DNA of 26,424 nt, taken from assembly GCA_900766785.1 (NCBI GenBank), contig CAAFWT010000158.1, positions 1 through 26,424 on the forward strand, given 5' to 3'. Numbering within the stretch: position 1 is the first letter of the stretch; every line of letters starts with the position of its first letter. Under the pieces are notes generated by a model. It saw only the letters and a program-made list of their open reading frames with translations. It did not search any database and had not been told where the DNA came from. The position numbers and the translations under genes are program-made. The stretch comes from an uncultured Paraprevotella sp. (GTDB lineage: Bacteria > Bacteroidota > Bacteroidia > Bacteroidales > Bacteroidaceae). Below are positions 1 through 8,116 of the stretch, piece by piece.

Positions 1-172
1 ACCACACTTGTAGAGCTGGAACGATTGTGCTTCTACTGAGCCGATATCTTGGGTTCAGCCGATATTTAGTGGGGGCACCGATGCCGCAGGACTGGTTCTA
101 TAATTCCCCACGGAATATCTACAGAGCCCTATTAAGCCATCATCTGAGCCGCAAACGTTTGGCCCATCGTAG
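1..172. other. Unassigned stretch with some hairpin potential
   Basis: I recognise no gene here. A 77-codon reading frame on the plus strand (27-260) has no family resemblance and runs through the rpsP terminator, so I do not call it. Visible structure: a direct repeat AGCCGATAT at 39-47 and 57-65, an inverted pair GTGGGG (69-74) / CCCCAC (106-111), and inside it a small GGCA/TGCC stem with a CCGA loop (74-85). This could be the edge of a structured RNA or an ordinary intergenic remnant; the window start cuts off the context. Confidence 0.3.
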
Positions 173-211
173 AAAAAATATGAGGGACATTGCCTCACGG
201 CAACGTCCCTC
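173..211 (-). terminator. Rho-independent terminator of rpsP
   Basis: Arms at 182-194 and 199-211 pair over 13 positions with one A/C mismatch around a 4-base loop. Read on the minus strand, the hairpin is followed by a run of six T (plus-strand A at 173-178). It lies about 50 bases past the rpsP stop codon on the same strand, so it most likely ends the rpsP transcript. Confidence 0.85.
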
Positions 212-264
212 TGGTTGTTTGTTTGGAAAAAGTCTAATTGAAATAATGGTTTGTGATTGATTGC

Positions 265-822
265 TTAAGCCTCTGCGGGAGTTTCGTTCTCACCTTCGGT
301 TGCCTGTGCGCCTTCAGCTTCAGCGTTAGCTGCAGCCTCAGCCTCTGCTTTCGCAGTTGCTTCTGCGGCCTTCTTCTCGGCTACCTTCTTAGCGATTTCT
401 TCGTTGACCTTCTTCTCTGCCTCCTGTCGAGCTGCCTCAGCAGCCTTCTTGTCGGCAGCAGCCTTTGCCACGAATGCTTCCAGGCCCTTCTGCTTGTCAG
501 CCTTCCATGCGGCGAATTTAGCCTCACAGGTAGCTTCATCAAAAGCACCCTTCTTCACACCACCACGGAGATGCTTCATCAGGTACACACCTTCGTCAGA
601 CAGAATGTTGCGAACCGTGTCGGTGGGCTGTGCGCCTACCTCTACCCAGTAAAGGGCACGGTCGAATTTCAAATCTACAGTGGCAGGATTGGTGTTGGGG
701 TTGTAGGTACCAATCTTTTCTGTAAACTTACCATCGCGTGGAGCTCTTACGTCAGCGATTACGATACTGTAATAGGCATAGCCTTTACGACCGTGGCGCT
801 GCAATCTGATTTTTGTTGCCAT
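265..822 (-). CDS. rpsP: 30S ribosomal protein bS16
   Basis: Structural protein of the small ribosomal subunit. The N-terminal ~85 residues are classic bS16: the opening MATKIRLQRHGRKGYAYY, a YNPNT segment near residue 40, then the helix ending GVKKG near residue 90. At 185 residues it is about twice the length of bS16 in E. coli. The extra ~95 residues are a low-complexity Ala/Lys/Glu tail that turns increasingly acidic, predicted to be helical or coiled. Such tails are usual for bS16 in Bacteroidetes. The gene appears monocistronic: a TAnnTTTG box lies about 60 bases upstream and a strong terminator about 50 bases downstream. In many bacteria rpsP is followed by rimM and trmD; that is not the case here. 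Confidence 0.97.
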   Translation of the reverse strand: MATKIRLQRHGRKGYAYYSIVIADVRAPRDGKFTEKIGTYNPNTNPATVDLKFDRALYWVEVGAQPTDTVRNILSDEGVYLMKHLRGGVKKGAFDEATCEAKFAAWKADKQKGLEAFVAKAAADKKAAEAARQEAEKKVNEEIAKKVAEKKAAEATAKAEAEAAANAEAEGAQATEGENETPAEA

Positions 823-881
823 AATTTAATTAAACTTTTAAATATAGGTTTGAAATATGCTGCCATCTCGTGACAGCGCGG

Positions 882-889
882 CAAAGGTA
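882..889 (-). promoter_or_regulatory. Likely rpsP promoter, -7 element
   Basis: The minus strand reads TACCTTTG here, an exact match to the Bacteroidetes -7 consensus TAnnTTTG, about 60 bases before the rpsP start. I see no good TTTG at the expected -33 distance, so only half of the promoter is supported. A transcript from here would have a leader of roughly 50 bases. Confidence 0.5.
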
Positions 890-963
890 CGACATTTTCC
901 TTGTTGGTGCCGTTCCTTGCCGCGCTTTTTTCTTCTAAAGAGTCTGTCTTTCGTACTTTTATG

Positions 964-2931
964 CTATGCTTTGCTTCTCATGGACATCTTGATGAGGAAG
1001 ATGCAGAGCATGCAGTACATACCCAGTGAGAGCAGTTCGCTGAGGGTATTGGCCCACCACATGCTGTAGTCAAATTCCACTCCGCCAAACCTGAGAGCCG
1101 CACTCACCACTCCCATCAGGGCACCGCCGGCAATAAATCCGCTGCTCAGCAGTGTGCCTCTTTCGCTACGTGCATTGTTGATGGTAGCATCCTGGCTGCG
1201 TGTGGATACAAACCACTGGATGGCACCGCCAGCCAGCAGGGGAAGGTTCAGTTCCAGGGGGATGAACATGCCCAGAGCAAAGGCCAGTGCCGACACTCCA
1301 AAGGCATTGAGCAGAAGAGCGATGACAGCTCCTATGCCATACAGCATCCAGGGTGCTCCGCTGCCGTTCATCAGAGGTTCGATAACCGCTGCCATGGCAT
1401 TGGCCTGAGGTGCGGCCAGCTGTCCATCCTGGAATCCATAGGTCTTGTTCAGTATCATGATGACGCCAGCCACGGTGGCAGCACTTACCAGTGTGCCCAG
1501 GAATTTCCATGTCTCCTGCTTCTTGGGGGTGGTTCCCAGCCAGTAGCCTATCTTGAGGTCGGTGATGAATCCTCCTGCCATACTCAGGGCTGTGCATACC
1601 ACTCCTCCCATGATGAGGGCAGCCACCATACCCGTTGTCCCACTCAGTCCTACTGCCACCATGATGACAGAGGCCAGGATGAGCGTCATGAGCGTCATTC
1701 CGCTCACGGGGTTGGTGCCCACGATGGCTATGGCATTGGCAGCCACTGTGGTGAAGAGGAAGGTGATGACTGTCACCAGCAGGATGGCCACGAGGCTGAA
1801 GCGCAGCACACCACCCATCACGTCCCACTGGAAGAAGAGGAAGGTGGCTATGAGTGCCATGATGGCTCCCACGGCAACGGTCTTCATGGAGATGTCCTTC
1901 TGGGTGCGCTCCACGTTACCGTCGGCAGCCTTTTTGTTTCCCATTTCCGATGCCGCCAGTTTGATGGCTCCAGTAATCAGTTTCCAGCTCTTGATGATGC
2001 CTATCACTCCTGCCATGGCAATGCCTCCTATGCCTATGCTCTTGGCATATCGGAACAGTTCTTCGGGCGATGCCGCAGCAGCAGTGAGTCCCTCTGCTAT
2101 CTCCATGTTGGGGAAGAGCAGAGCCGTGGCAGGCACTATCACCCACCATACCAGTACGGAACCGCAGCAGATGATGAAGGCATACTTCAGTCCCACTATA
2201 TATCCCATGCCCAGTACGGCTGCGCTTGTGTTGCATTTAAACACCAGTTTGGCTTTTTCGGCCACGGTATCTCCCCACAGGATGGCTCTGCTGGTAAAGT
2301 TCTCATTCCACAGTCCGAAGGTGGCCACGGCAAAGTCATACAGGCCGCCCAGCAGTCCTGCTATCAGCAAGGGCTTGGCTTGCGAACCTCCCTGCTCGCC
2401 GCTTACCAGGACCTGTGTGCTGGCTGTGGCTTCGGGGAAGGGATATTTTCCGTGCATGTCCTTGACGAAGTATTTGCGGAAAGGGATGAGAAACAGGATG
2501 CCCAGGATGCCTCCCAGCAGACTGGCCAGAAAGACCTCCATGAAGTTGACTGTCATCTCGGGATACTTGGCTTGCAGAATGTAGAGTGCCGGCAGTGTGA
2601 AGATGGCACCTGCAACAATCACTCCGCTACAGGCACCGATGCTCTGTATGATGACGTTCTCTCCCAGAGCATCCTTGCGGTGTGTGGCACCACTTACGCC
2701 TACAGCGATGATGGTGATGGGTATGGCAGCCTCAAACACCTGTCCCACCTTCAGTCCCAGATAAGCGGCAGCTGCACTGAAGAGGATAGCCATCAGGATA
2801 CCCCATCCCACCGACCATGCTGTTACCTCGCGTGGATGTGTTTCTTTGGGCATTAGCGGTGTATACTGCTCGCCCTCCTTAAGTTCTCTGAATGCATTGT
2901 CTGGGAGTGTAACCCGCTTCTGCTTGTCCAT
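964..2931 (-). CDS. OPT family oligopeptide transporter
   Basis: Inner-membrane secondary transporter of the OPT superfamily, which takes up short peptides or metal chelates. The 655-residue product has a short hydrophilic N-terminus, then many hydrophobic spans rich in Gly/Ala, including the early AAYLGLKVGQVFEAAIP segment near residue 60 and a late NAFGVSALAFALGMFIPLELN segment. Length and layout fit the bacterial OPT family. I chose the start at 2931 (MDKQKRVTLPDN). The frame stays open upstream to 3063, but that extension would run through the tRNA-Ala gene and its terminator. It probably has its own promoter just after the tRNA terminator; a weak TTTTG/TATTTC pair is all I see there. The substrate cannot be told from sequence. 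It sits beside secreted peptidases, which would supply peptides, but it is transcribed away from them. Confidence 0.92.
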   Translation of the reverse strand: MDKQKRVTLPDNAFRELKEGEQYTPLMPKETHPREVTAWSVGWGILMAILFSAAAAYLGLKVGQVFEAAIPITIIAVGVSGATHRKDALGENVIIQSIGACSGVIVAGAIFTLPALYILQAKYPEMTVNFMEVFLASLLGGILGILFLIPFRKYFVKDMHGKYPFPEATASTQVLVSGEQGGSQAKPLLIAGLLGGLYDFAVATFGLWNENFTSRAILWGDTVAEKAKLVFKCNTSAAVLGMGYIVGLKYAFIICCGSVLVWWVIVPATALLFPNMEIAEGLTAAAASPEELFRYAKSIGIGGIAMAGVIGIIKSWKLITGAIKLAASEMGNKKAADGNVERTQKDISMKTVAVGAIMALIATFLFFQWDVMGGVLRFSLVAILLVTVITFLFTTVAANAIAIVGTNPVSGMTLMTLILASVIMVAVGLSGTTGMVAALIMGGVVCTALSMAGGFITDLKIGYWLGTTPKKQETWKFLGTLVSAATVAGVIMILNKTYGFQDGQLAAPQANAMAAVIEPLMNGSGAPWMLYGIGAVIALLLNAFGVSALAFALGMFIPLELNLPLLAGGAIQWFVSTRSQDATINNARSERGTLLSSGFIAGGALMGVVSAALRFGGVEFDYSMWWANTLSELLSLGMYCMLCIFLIKMSMRSKA

Positions 2932-2970
2932 ATGTATAGATGTTTTGAAATAAATGGTTAGTCTCTTGTA

Positions 2971-3008
2971 TACAAAAGAGGGAGACTTGTCTTCAAGACA
3001 AATCTCCC
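2971..3008 (-). terminator. Terminator of tRNA-Ala
   Basis: Arms GGGAGACTTGTCTT (2980-2993) and AAGACAAATCTCCC (2995-3008) form a long stem with one internal mismatch. On the minus strand the stem is followed by TCTTTTG. It begins 14 bases beyond the tRNA 3' end, so it separates tRNA transcription from the downstream OPT transporter gene. Confidence 0.75.
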
Positions 3009-3021
3009 CAGCCTGTCGCAG

Positions 3022-3095
<74 letters not shown>

Positions 3096-3112
3096 GTTGC
3101 CTTTATGCTTTG

Positions 3113-3144
3113 CAAATGTAGGGAGTTTTTTCCAAGTGAGCAAA
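3113..3144 (-). promoter_or_regulatory. Promoter of tRNA-Ala
   Basis: The minus strand carries TTTG (3141-3144), a 20-base spacer, then TACATTTG (3113-3120). This matches the Bacteroidetes pattern and ends 17 bases before the tRNA 5' end. It is divergent from the M6 protease promoter just to the right. Confidence 0.75.
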
Positions 3145-3158
3145 TGTTTGAGACAGTT

Positions 3159-3192
3159 TTTGTTTCTATAGGCTGAATTTTTCATACCTTTG
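3159..3192 (+). promoter_or_regulatory. Promoter of the M6 protease gene run
   Basis: TTTG at 3159-3162, a 22-base spacer and TACCTTTG at 3185-3192 fit the Bacteroidetes promoter pattern. The first protease gene starts 26 bases later, giving a short leader. It is probably the main promoter for the close-packed genes from 3219 to 8059 and perhaps on to 11239. Confidence 0.75.
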
Positions 3193-3218
3193 CATAGAGT
3201 ATACATATTATATATATT

Positions 3219-5222
3219 ATGACAAGAAGGTTTTCAGAGATATGGCTTCTGCGCTTTGCCCTTTCTCTTGCTATATTCTGTATGGTCATACTTCCCCTTT
3301 TCGCTGTCCCTGGGGAGCGTCTGCGCATGACCATCACACTCACTGACGGGACATCTGTGGAGGTGACCCGCGTGGGAGATGAGTTTTTCTCTTATTACCT
3401 TACCGACGATGGGGAGGCAGTGGTGCAAGACTCTATGGGATATCGTCTGCTGGAGGATGCCTACGAGCTGCAGTTACTCATGACTCAAGCCAGCAGTAGG
3501 CGTCAGGCGGCCCGGAGGAAAGTGGGCTCGGCGGCTACAGCACCCTTACATCAGCATGGTGTACAGCAGATTCCTGTGGTCCTGGTCTCTTTTGACGACA
3601 TGGATTTCTCTGTGGCGGCTGACTCCGAGGCTGTCCACCGTTATTATCATCTCTATTGCAACGGCAATGAGGATGGGACTCCCTACACGGGACACGGTAG
3701 CAAGGGCAGCCTGCGTGAGTATTTCATGGATCAGAGCAGAGGTGACTTCCAGCCAGAGTTTACCGTCATAGGTCCCGTCAAGCTCAGTCAGGGCTATGCC
3801 TACTATGGGGGCAACTCAACCTCAGGTACGCAGAAGGACTTGAAATATGGCGAATTCTGTGCCGAGGCTATCACCAAGGCTACATCATTGGGTACCGACT
3901 GGTCTCTCTTTGACAATAATGATGATGGGAGTGTGGACCTCGTGATGTTTCTCTTTGCTGGATTGGGAGAGAACAACAGTTTTGATGAAAACACCATCTG
4001 GCCCAAGGAGGTGGGAGGTGCCAGTGTGATAGGAGGCGTACGCTTTGCCGCAAACTCCTCGGTGAGCGAGAGTCGTCTCCGCAGGGATGCTGACGGAGGG
4101 TATTCTCCCATCCCCGATGGCATAGGCGTATTCATCCATGAGATGAGTCATGCCTTGGGATTGCCAGACTTCTATGACACCCGCGGCCTCTCCTTCGGTA
4201 TGGATTACTGGAGCATCATGGACTATGGAGAATATGCCGACAATGGGTTCACTCCCGTGGGCTATACAGCCTACGAACGTGACTTCATGGGGTGGCAACC
4301 CCTGATGGAGGTGAGCGAACCCACCACGCTCCGCCTGACTTCCTTTGCTTCAGACGGTTGCGGATGGAAGGTGGTGAGTGATTTCAATACGGATGAGTAT
4401 TATATCCTGGAGAACCGTCAGGCCGACGGATGGGATGTGAAGATGTGCGGCAGCAGAGGACATGGCATGATGATTACTCATGTGGACTACTCCTCCAGTG
4501 CCTGGAACGGCAATACGGTGAATGTGCAAGCCTCCCATCAGCGTATGACCATCATTCCTGCCAACAACTCTTTTGTAGGGAGCAACAATGCCTCTTCTGC
4601 AGCCGAGTGGATAGAGAGCCTGAGAGGGAATCTGTGGCCCGGCATCACCGACAATCATGCACTCACCGATGACACCACTCCTGCCAGTACACTGTTCACA
4701 GGGAAATACATGAGCAAACCCATCGTGGACATTCAGGAGGACGAACAAGGCCTGGTAACGCTCAAGTTCATGCCTCGGGGCACACTCGGCATAGCCCATG
4801 GATTGCAGGCCACGGAGGTGGGGGAGCAGGAGGCCGTGCTCGTCTGGCAATCGGTTTCAGAAGCACAGTGTTACAATGTGAAGGTGCTCGACGGACTGGA
4901 TGAAGTGATGGCCATCGACAGCATCAGTGACTGTCAGTGCAGGATAGGCGACTTGCAGCCGGAGCATATGTACACCTTCCTGGTGCAAGCCTTGGCAGAT
5001 GATTACCTGAATGGAGACTGGTCCGTGCCGGAATCGTTCTGTACCCTGGCAACAGGCATCAGTGACATGAATGAGAGCGAGCAGCGCGTGCGTGTCTTTG
5101 CCACTGATGGACTGTTTGTCACAGAGTGTCAGGCCGACGAACTAAATCGCTTGTCTTTGCGCTCAGGTGTTTACCTGCTCCGCTATCCCGACAGGTCTGT
5201 GAGAAAAGTATGTGTTCGCTGA
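3219..5222 (+). CDS. M6-like (immune inhibitor A type) secreted metalloprotease 1, T9SS-like tail
   Basis: Predicted secreted zinc endopeptidase of 667 residues. An N-terminal hydrophobic signal (about residues 8-29, cleavage likely after LFA) precedes a propeptide-like region containing LTDGT and an Arg-rich patch near 90-100. The catalytic domain (about 115-500) carries FIHEMSHALGLPDFYDT, with the zinc-binding HExxH at His307-His311 followed by the M6-typical GLPDxYDT. An FN3-like module covers about 520-610. The last ~55 residues (GISDMNESEQRV... to GVYLLRYPDRSVRKVCVR) resemble a T9SS type A sorting domain, so export through the outer membrane is inferred. The gene is first in its run, with a promoter 26 bases upstream, and lies 16 bases from the paralogous second protease. 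Substrates are unknown. Family assignment rests on the motif and architecture. Confidence 0.88.
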   Translation: MTRRFSEIWLLRFALSLAIFCMVILPLFAVPGERLRMTITLTDGTSVEVTRVGDEFFSYYLTDDGEAVVQDSMGYRLLEDAYELQLLMTQASSRRQAARRKVGSAATAPLHQHGVQQIPVVLVSFDDMDFSVAADSEAVHRYYHLYCNGNEDGTPYTGHGSKGSLREYFMDQSRGDFQPEFTVIGPVKLSQGYAYYGGNSTSGTQKDLKYGEFCAEAITKATSLGTDWSLFDNNDDGSVDLVMFLFAGLGENNSFDENTIWPKEVGGASVIGGVRFAANSSVSESRLRRDADGGYSPIPDGIGVFIHEMSHALGLPDFYDTRGLSFGMDYWSIMDYGEYADNGFTPVGYTAYERDFMGWQPLMEVSEPTTLRLTSFASDGCGWKVVSDFNTDEYYILENRQADGWDVKMCGSRGHGMMITHVDYSSSAWNGNTVNVQASHQRMTIIPANNSFVGSNNASSAAEWIESLRGNLWPGITDNHALTDDTTPASTLFTGKYMSKPIVDIQEDEQGLVTLKFMPRGTLGIAHGLQATEVGEQEAVLVWQSVSEAQCYNVKVLDGLDEVMAIDSISDCQCRIGDLQPEHMYTFLVQALADDYLNGDWSVPESFCTLATGISDMNESEQRVRVFATDGLFVTECQADELNRLSLRSGVYLLRYPDRSVRKVCVR

Positions 5223-5238
5223 TTAATCCCGTGCTTGT

Positions 5239-7161
5239 ATGAAGAAACTGTTTCTGTTCGTCATATTGCTGATTGCCACCATCGGAGCAGGAGCTGTGCC
5301 AGCCAAGCGTGTGGAGCGTGTACTCACCCTGACAGATGGTACACAGCTGACCGTGACGCTGTCGGGCGACGAGCATTTCCATTACTGGAAGGCTGAAGAC
5401 GGCAGGGCATTTATGCTGGAAGGCAACTCTGACCCTGTGGAGATAGATGACAGTGTGGTGCAAGCGAAACAGCAGTCTCGCTTGATGGCCAATAACCTTA
5501 GGAGACTGACACGCAGCGCCAGGCGCAAGTCGGCATGGGGCGCCGAAGAGAATCCCATCTATGGCGAGCGTAAGGGACTGGTCATCCTGGCGCAGTTCAC
5601 TGATTTGAAATTTCAGCATACGGCCGCTGATTATGAGGCATTTTTCAATGCACCAGGGTATTCCCAGAACAACTGCAGCGGTTCGGTCAGAGACTATTTC
5701 CTGAGTCAGAGCTATGGACAGTTCTCCCTCGACTTTGATGTTCTGGGGCCCGTGACGCTGACCAAGTCCTATTCTTATTATGGAAGGAACAACTCTGTAG
5801 GTGATGACCTTCACGCCGGAGAGATGGTGGCCGAGGCTGTCCGGCTGGCTGTACCTGCCATCGATCTCAGCCGGTATGACTGGGATGATGATGGATATGT
5901 GGACCAGGTGTTTGTGGTATATGCTGGTCATGGCGAGCATGCTGGAGCATCGGCGAACACTGTCTGGCCTCATGAGTATGAACTCTCGGCTGCTGCCAGT
6001 GAGTTGGGCGATGGCCCTGGTGCCTTGACCTTCAATGGTGTGACCATTGACACCTATGCCTGTTCGTGTGAACTCCGGGGCACCTCGGGTTCTGTGATGG
6101 ATGGCATAGGTACAGCCTGTCATGAGTTCAGCCATTGCCTGTACCTCCCCGACATGTACGACACCAGTGGAAGCGCCTTTGGCATGGATGTTTGGGACCT
6201 GATGGATTACGGCTCGTACAACGGAGCTGAGGGCTGTGGGGAGACTCCTGCCCCCTTCACCAGTTACGAGCGTATGTACTGTGGATGGCTCACACCCACA
6301 GAGTTGACCAATCCCTGTGAGGTGAAGGATATGCCTGCCCTTACCGACCAACCGGTGGCTTACCTGATAAGAAACAGCAACGGCAGTTACCCGGGAGAGT
6401 ATTATCTGCTGGAGAATCATCAGCAGGAGGGGTGGGATGCTTATGCTCCTGCTCATGGCATGCTGGTACTGCATGTGGATTTCAACAGTACGGCATGGAG
6501 AGAGAATCTGGTAAACAGCTTGGTCACTCATCAGCGTATGACCATCGTACCTGGTGACAACCGTCTCGCACATTTCAACGTCAGTGGCGATACCTGGCCA
6601 GGAACCACCTCCAACAGGGCACTTACTGATACCAGTACTCCTGCAGCCAAGCTCTATAATCCCAATGCCAATGGTGTCAAATATCTGAGTCACCCCATCA
6701 CGGAGATTACAGAGACGAACGGGATGATCAGTTTCTTGTTTGACGGAGGGTATGTGGTGGACACACCCACCCTGTCTCTTTCCGAAGGGAGCGTGAGCAC
6801 ACAGGGGTTCCAGGTGGAGTGGACTCCGGTCTCTGATGCTACTGATTATGAACTGAAGCTTACCCTCCTGGATACAGAAGGTCAGATGGAGACGGCATCC
6901 GCCTGTTTCACAGTCTCCACATCCTACTCCTTTGTGCAGCTTCAGGCAGGACGCAGTTACCTGGTGACGGTGCGTGCCCGCCTGGAAGAGGTTCCCGGTG
7001 GATGGAGCAATCCAGTACGGATAGATTTGCCCACAGGCATGTGGTTGCCTGGAGAGAAGGGCAGAGGTAATGGTCACTTCTATGACCTCATGGGACGGCC
7101 ACAGGCTAATCCCCGCCGTGGCCTGTACATACAGGACGGACGTAAATACCTGAAGCGCTGA
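5239..7161 (+). CDS. M6-like secreted metalloprotease 2, paralogue of protease 1
   Basis: A 640-residue predicted secreted zinc protease. A signal peptide (residues 1-18, cleavage near GAGA) is followed by a propeptide beginning RVLTLTDGTQLTV, the counterpart of the same stretch in protease 1. The catalytic domain (about 110-500) contains CHEFSHCLYLPDMYDT with HExxH at His295-His299. Tyr302 sits where M6 enzymes usually have Gly. Later blocks shared with protease 1 include THQRMTIVPGDN and an ALTDTSTPA segment. An FN3-like module spans about 508-600. The protein ends GHFYDLMGRPQANPRRGLYI and a basic tail, a compact T9SS-type C-terminus seen in Prevotella-like secreted proteins. Only 16 bases follow protease 1 and one base precedes the EamA gene, so co-transcription is likely. 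It appears to be a diverged tandem duplication. Confidence 0.88.
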   Translation: MKKLFLFVILLIATIGAGAVPAKRVERVLTLTDGTQLTVTLSGDEHFHYWKAEDGRAFMLEGNSDPVEIDDSVVQAKQQSRLMANNLRRLTRSARRKSAWGAEENPIYGERKGLVILAQFTDLKFQHTAADYEAFFNAPGYSQNNCSGSVRDYFLSQSYGQFSLDFDVLGPVTLTKSYSYYGRNNSVGDDLHAGEMVAEAVRLAVPAIDLSRYDWDDDGYVDQVFVVYAGHGEHAGASANTVWPHEYELSAAASELGDGPGALTFNGVTIDTYACSCELRGTSGSVMDGIGTACHEFSHCLYLPDMYDTSGSAFGMDVWDLMDYGSYNGAEGCGETPAPFTSYERMYCGWLTPTELTNPCEVKDMPALTDQPVAYLIRNSNGSYPGEYYLLENHQQEGWDAYAPAHGMLVLHVDFNSTAWRENLVNSLVTHQRMTIVPGDNRLAHFNVSGDTWPGTTSNRALTDTSTPAAKLYNPNANGVKYLSHPITEITETNGMISFLFDGGYVVDTPTLSLSEGSVSTQGFQVEWTPVSDATDYELKLTLLDTEGQMETASACFTVSTSYSFVQLQAGRSYLVTVRARLEEVPGGWSNPVRIDLPTGMWLPGEKGRGNGHFYDLMGRPQANPRRGLYIQDGRKYLKR

Positions 7162-7162
7162 T

Positions 7163-8059
7163 ATGAAGGAATGGACAGGACATTTGGGAGCCTTGCTCGT
7201 TGTGGTTGTCTGGGGCACCACCTTTGTGAGCAGTAAGGTACTGTTGGGATACGGAATGATGCCCGCCGACATCTTCTTCTATCGTTTCCTGATGGCTTAC
7301 TTATGCATGTCGGCAGTCTCTCATCACCGCATGTGGGCCCGAAGTTTGTCCGACGAACTGACCTTGGTGGGGTTGGGCATCATGGGAGGATCTCTCTACT
7401 TCCTTACAGAGAATATGGCCCTGACCTATTCCACCTCAGCCAATGTGAGCATACTGGTCAGCACCACCCCCATAGTGACCGCTCTCCTGGTCTCCCTCTT
7501 CTATAAGTCGGAGCGTATGACCAGCCTTCAGCTGTTTGGCTCCTTATGTGCTTTTGTGGGAGTGGTACTGGTGGTTCTCAACGGACAGATCATCCTCCAC
7601 CTCAATCCGCGCGGTGATATGCTTGCCCTCTGTGCCTCGGTCACTTGGGCTTGCTATTCTCTGCTCCTGCGCAGGGTGATGTCACGCTATGGCGCAGGAT
7701 TCATCACCCGCAAGGTATTTGGCTATGGAGTGCTCACCATCCTGCCCTGGTATGTGCTGGTGCATCCGCTTGAGACCAGCCCTACGGTGCTCTTCCGCTT
7801 GCCCGTGATGGCCAACCTCCTGTTCCTGGGATTGCTGGCCTCCACGGGAGGATTCCTGGTGTGGAACTGGGTGATGAGTAGGCTGGGTGCCGTGCGTGCC
7901 ACCAACTATGTCTACTTCCAGAGTCTGATTACCATGCTTGTGGGCTCTGTGGTCCTGCACGAACGCATCACATGGATGGCTCTTCTGGGCTGCGTGATAC
8001 TCATAGGCGGCATGGTGCTGGCACTGGGAAAGTCTGCCCGTGTGCCCAAAGAGGCTTGA
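7163..8059 (+). CDS. EamA/DMT superfamily transporter
   Basis: Inner-membrane protein of 298 residues built of two EamA repeats, giving about ten hydrophobic spans. The opening GALLVVVVWGTTFVSSKVLL and the later GLLASTGGFLVWNWVMSRLGAVRATNYVYFQSLITMLVG in the second repeat are typical of drug/metabolite transporters of the RhaT/EamA type. These export or exchange small metabolites; the substrate is not evident. The start at 7163 comes one base after the stop of protease 2, so the two are almost certainly co-transcribed. Why an inner-membrane metabolite carrier sits among T9SS cargo genes is unclear. Confidence 0.92.
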   Translation: MKEWTGHLGALLVVVVWGTTFVSSKVLLGYGMMPADIFFYRFLMAYLCMSAVSHHRMWARSLSDELTLVGLGIMGGSLYFLTENMALTYSTSANVSILVSTTPIVTALLVSLFYKSERMTSLQLFGSLCAFVGVVLVVLNGQIILHLNPRGDMLALCASVTWACYSLLLRRVMSRYGAGFITRKVFGYGVLTILPWYVLVHPLETSPTVLFRLPVMANLLFLGLLASTGGFLVWNWVMSRLGAVRATNYVYFQSLITMLVGSVVLHERITWMALLGCVILIGGMVLALGKSARVPKEA

Positions 8060-8116
8060 GGAAATATGATGAGATATATGGAATAGAACCTAAAAATTAT
8101 ATAATCAAACAATACA

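Noticed and set aside
27..260. 77-codon plus-strand reading frame
   Set aside because: No family resemblance, and it runs through the rpsP terminator hairpin; most likely chance.
5119..7272. 717-codon open frame antisense to protease 2
   Set aside because: It mirrors the real gene exactly, shows no domain or signal, and such long antisense frames recur opposite other biased genes here.
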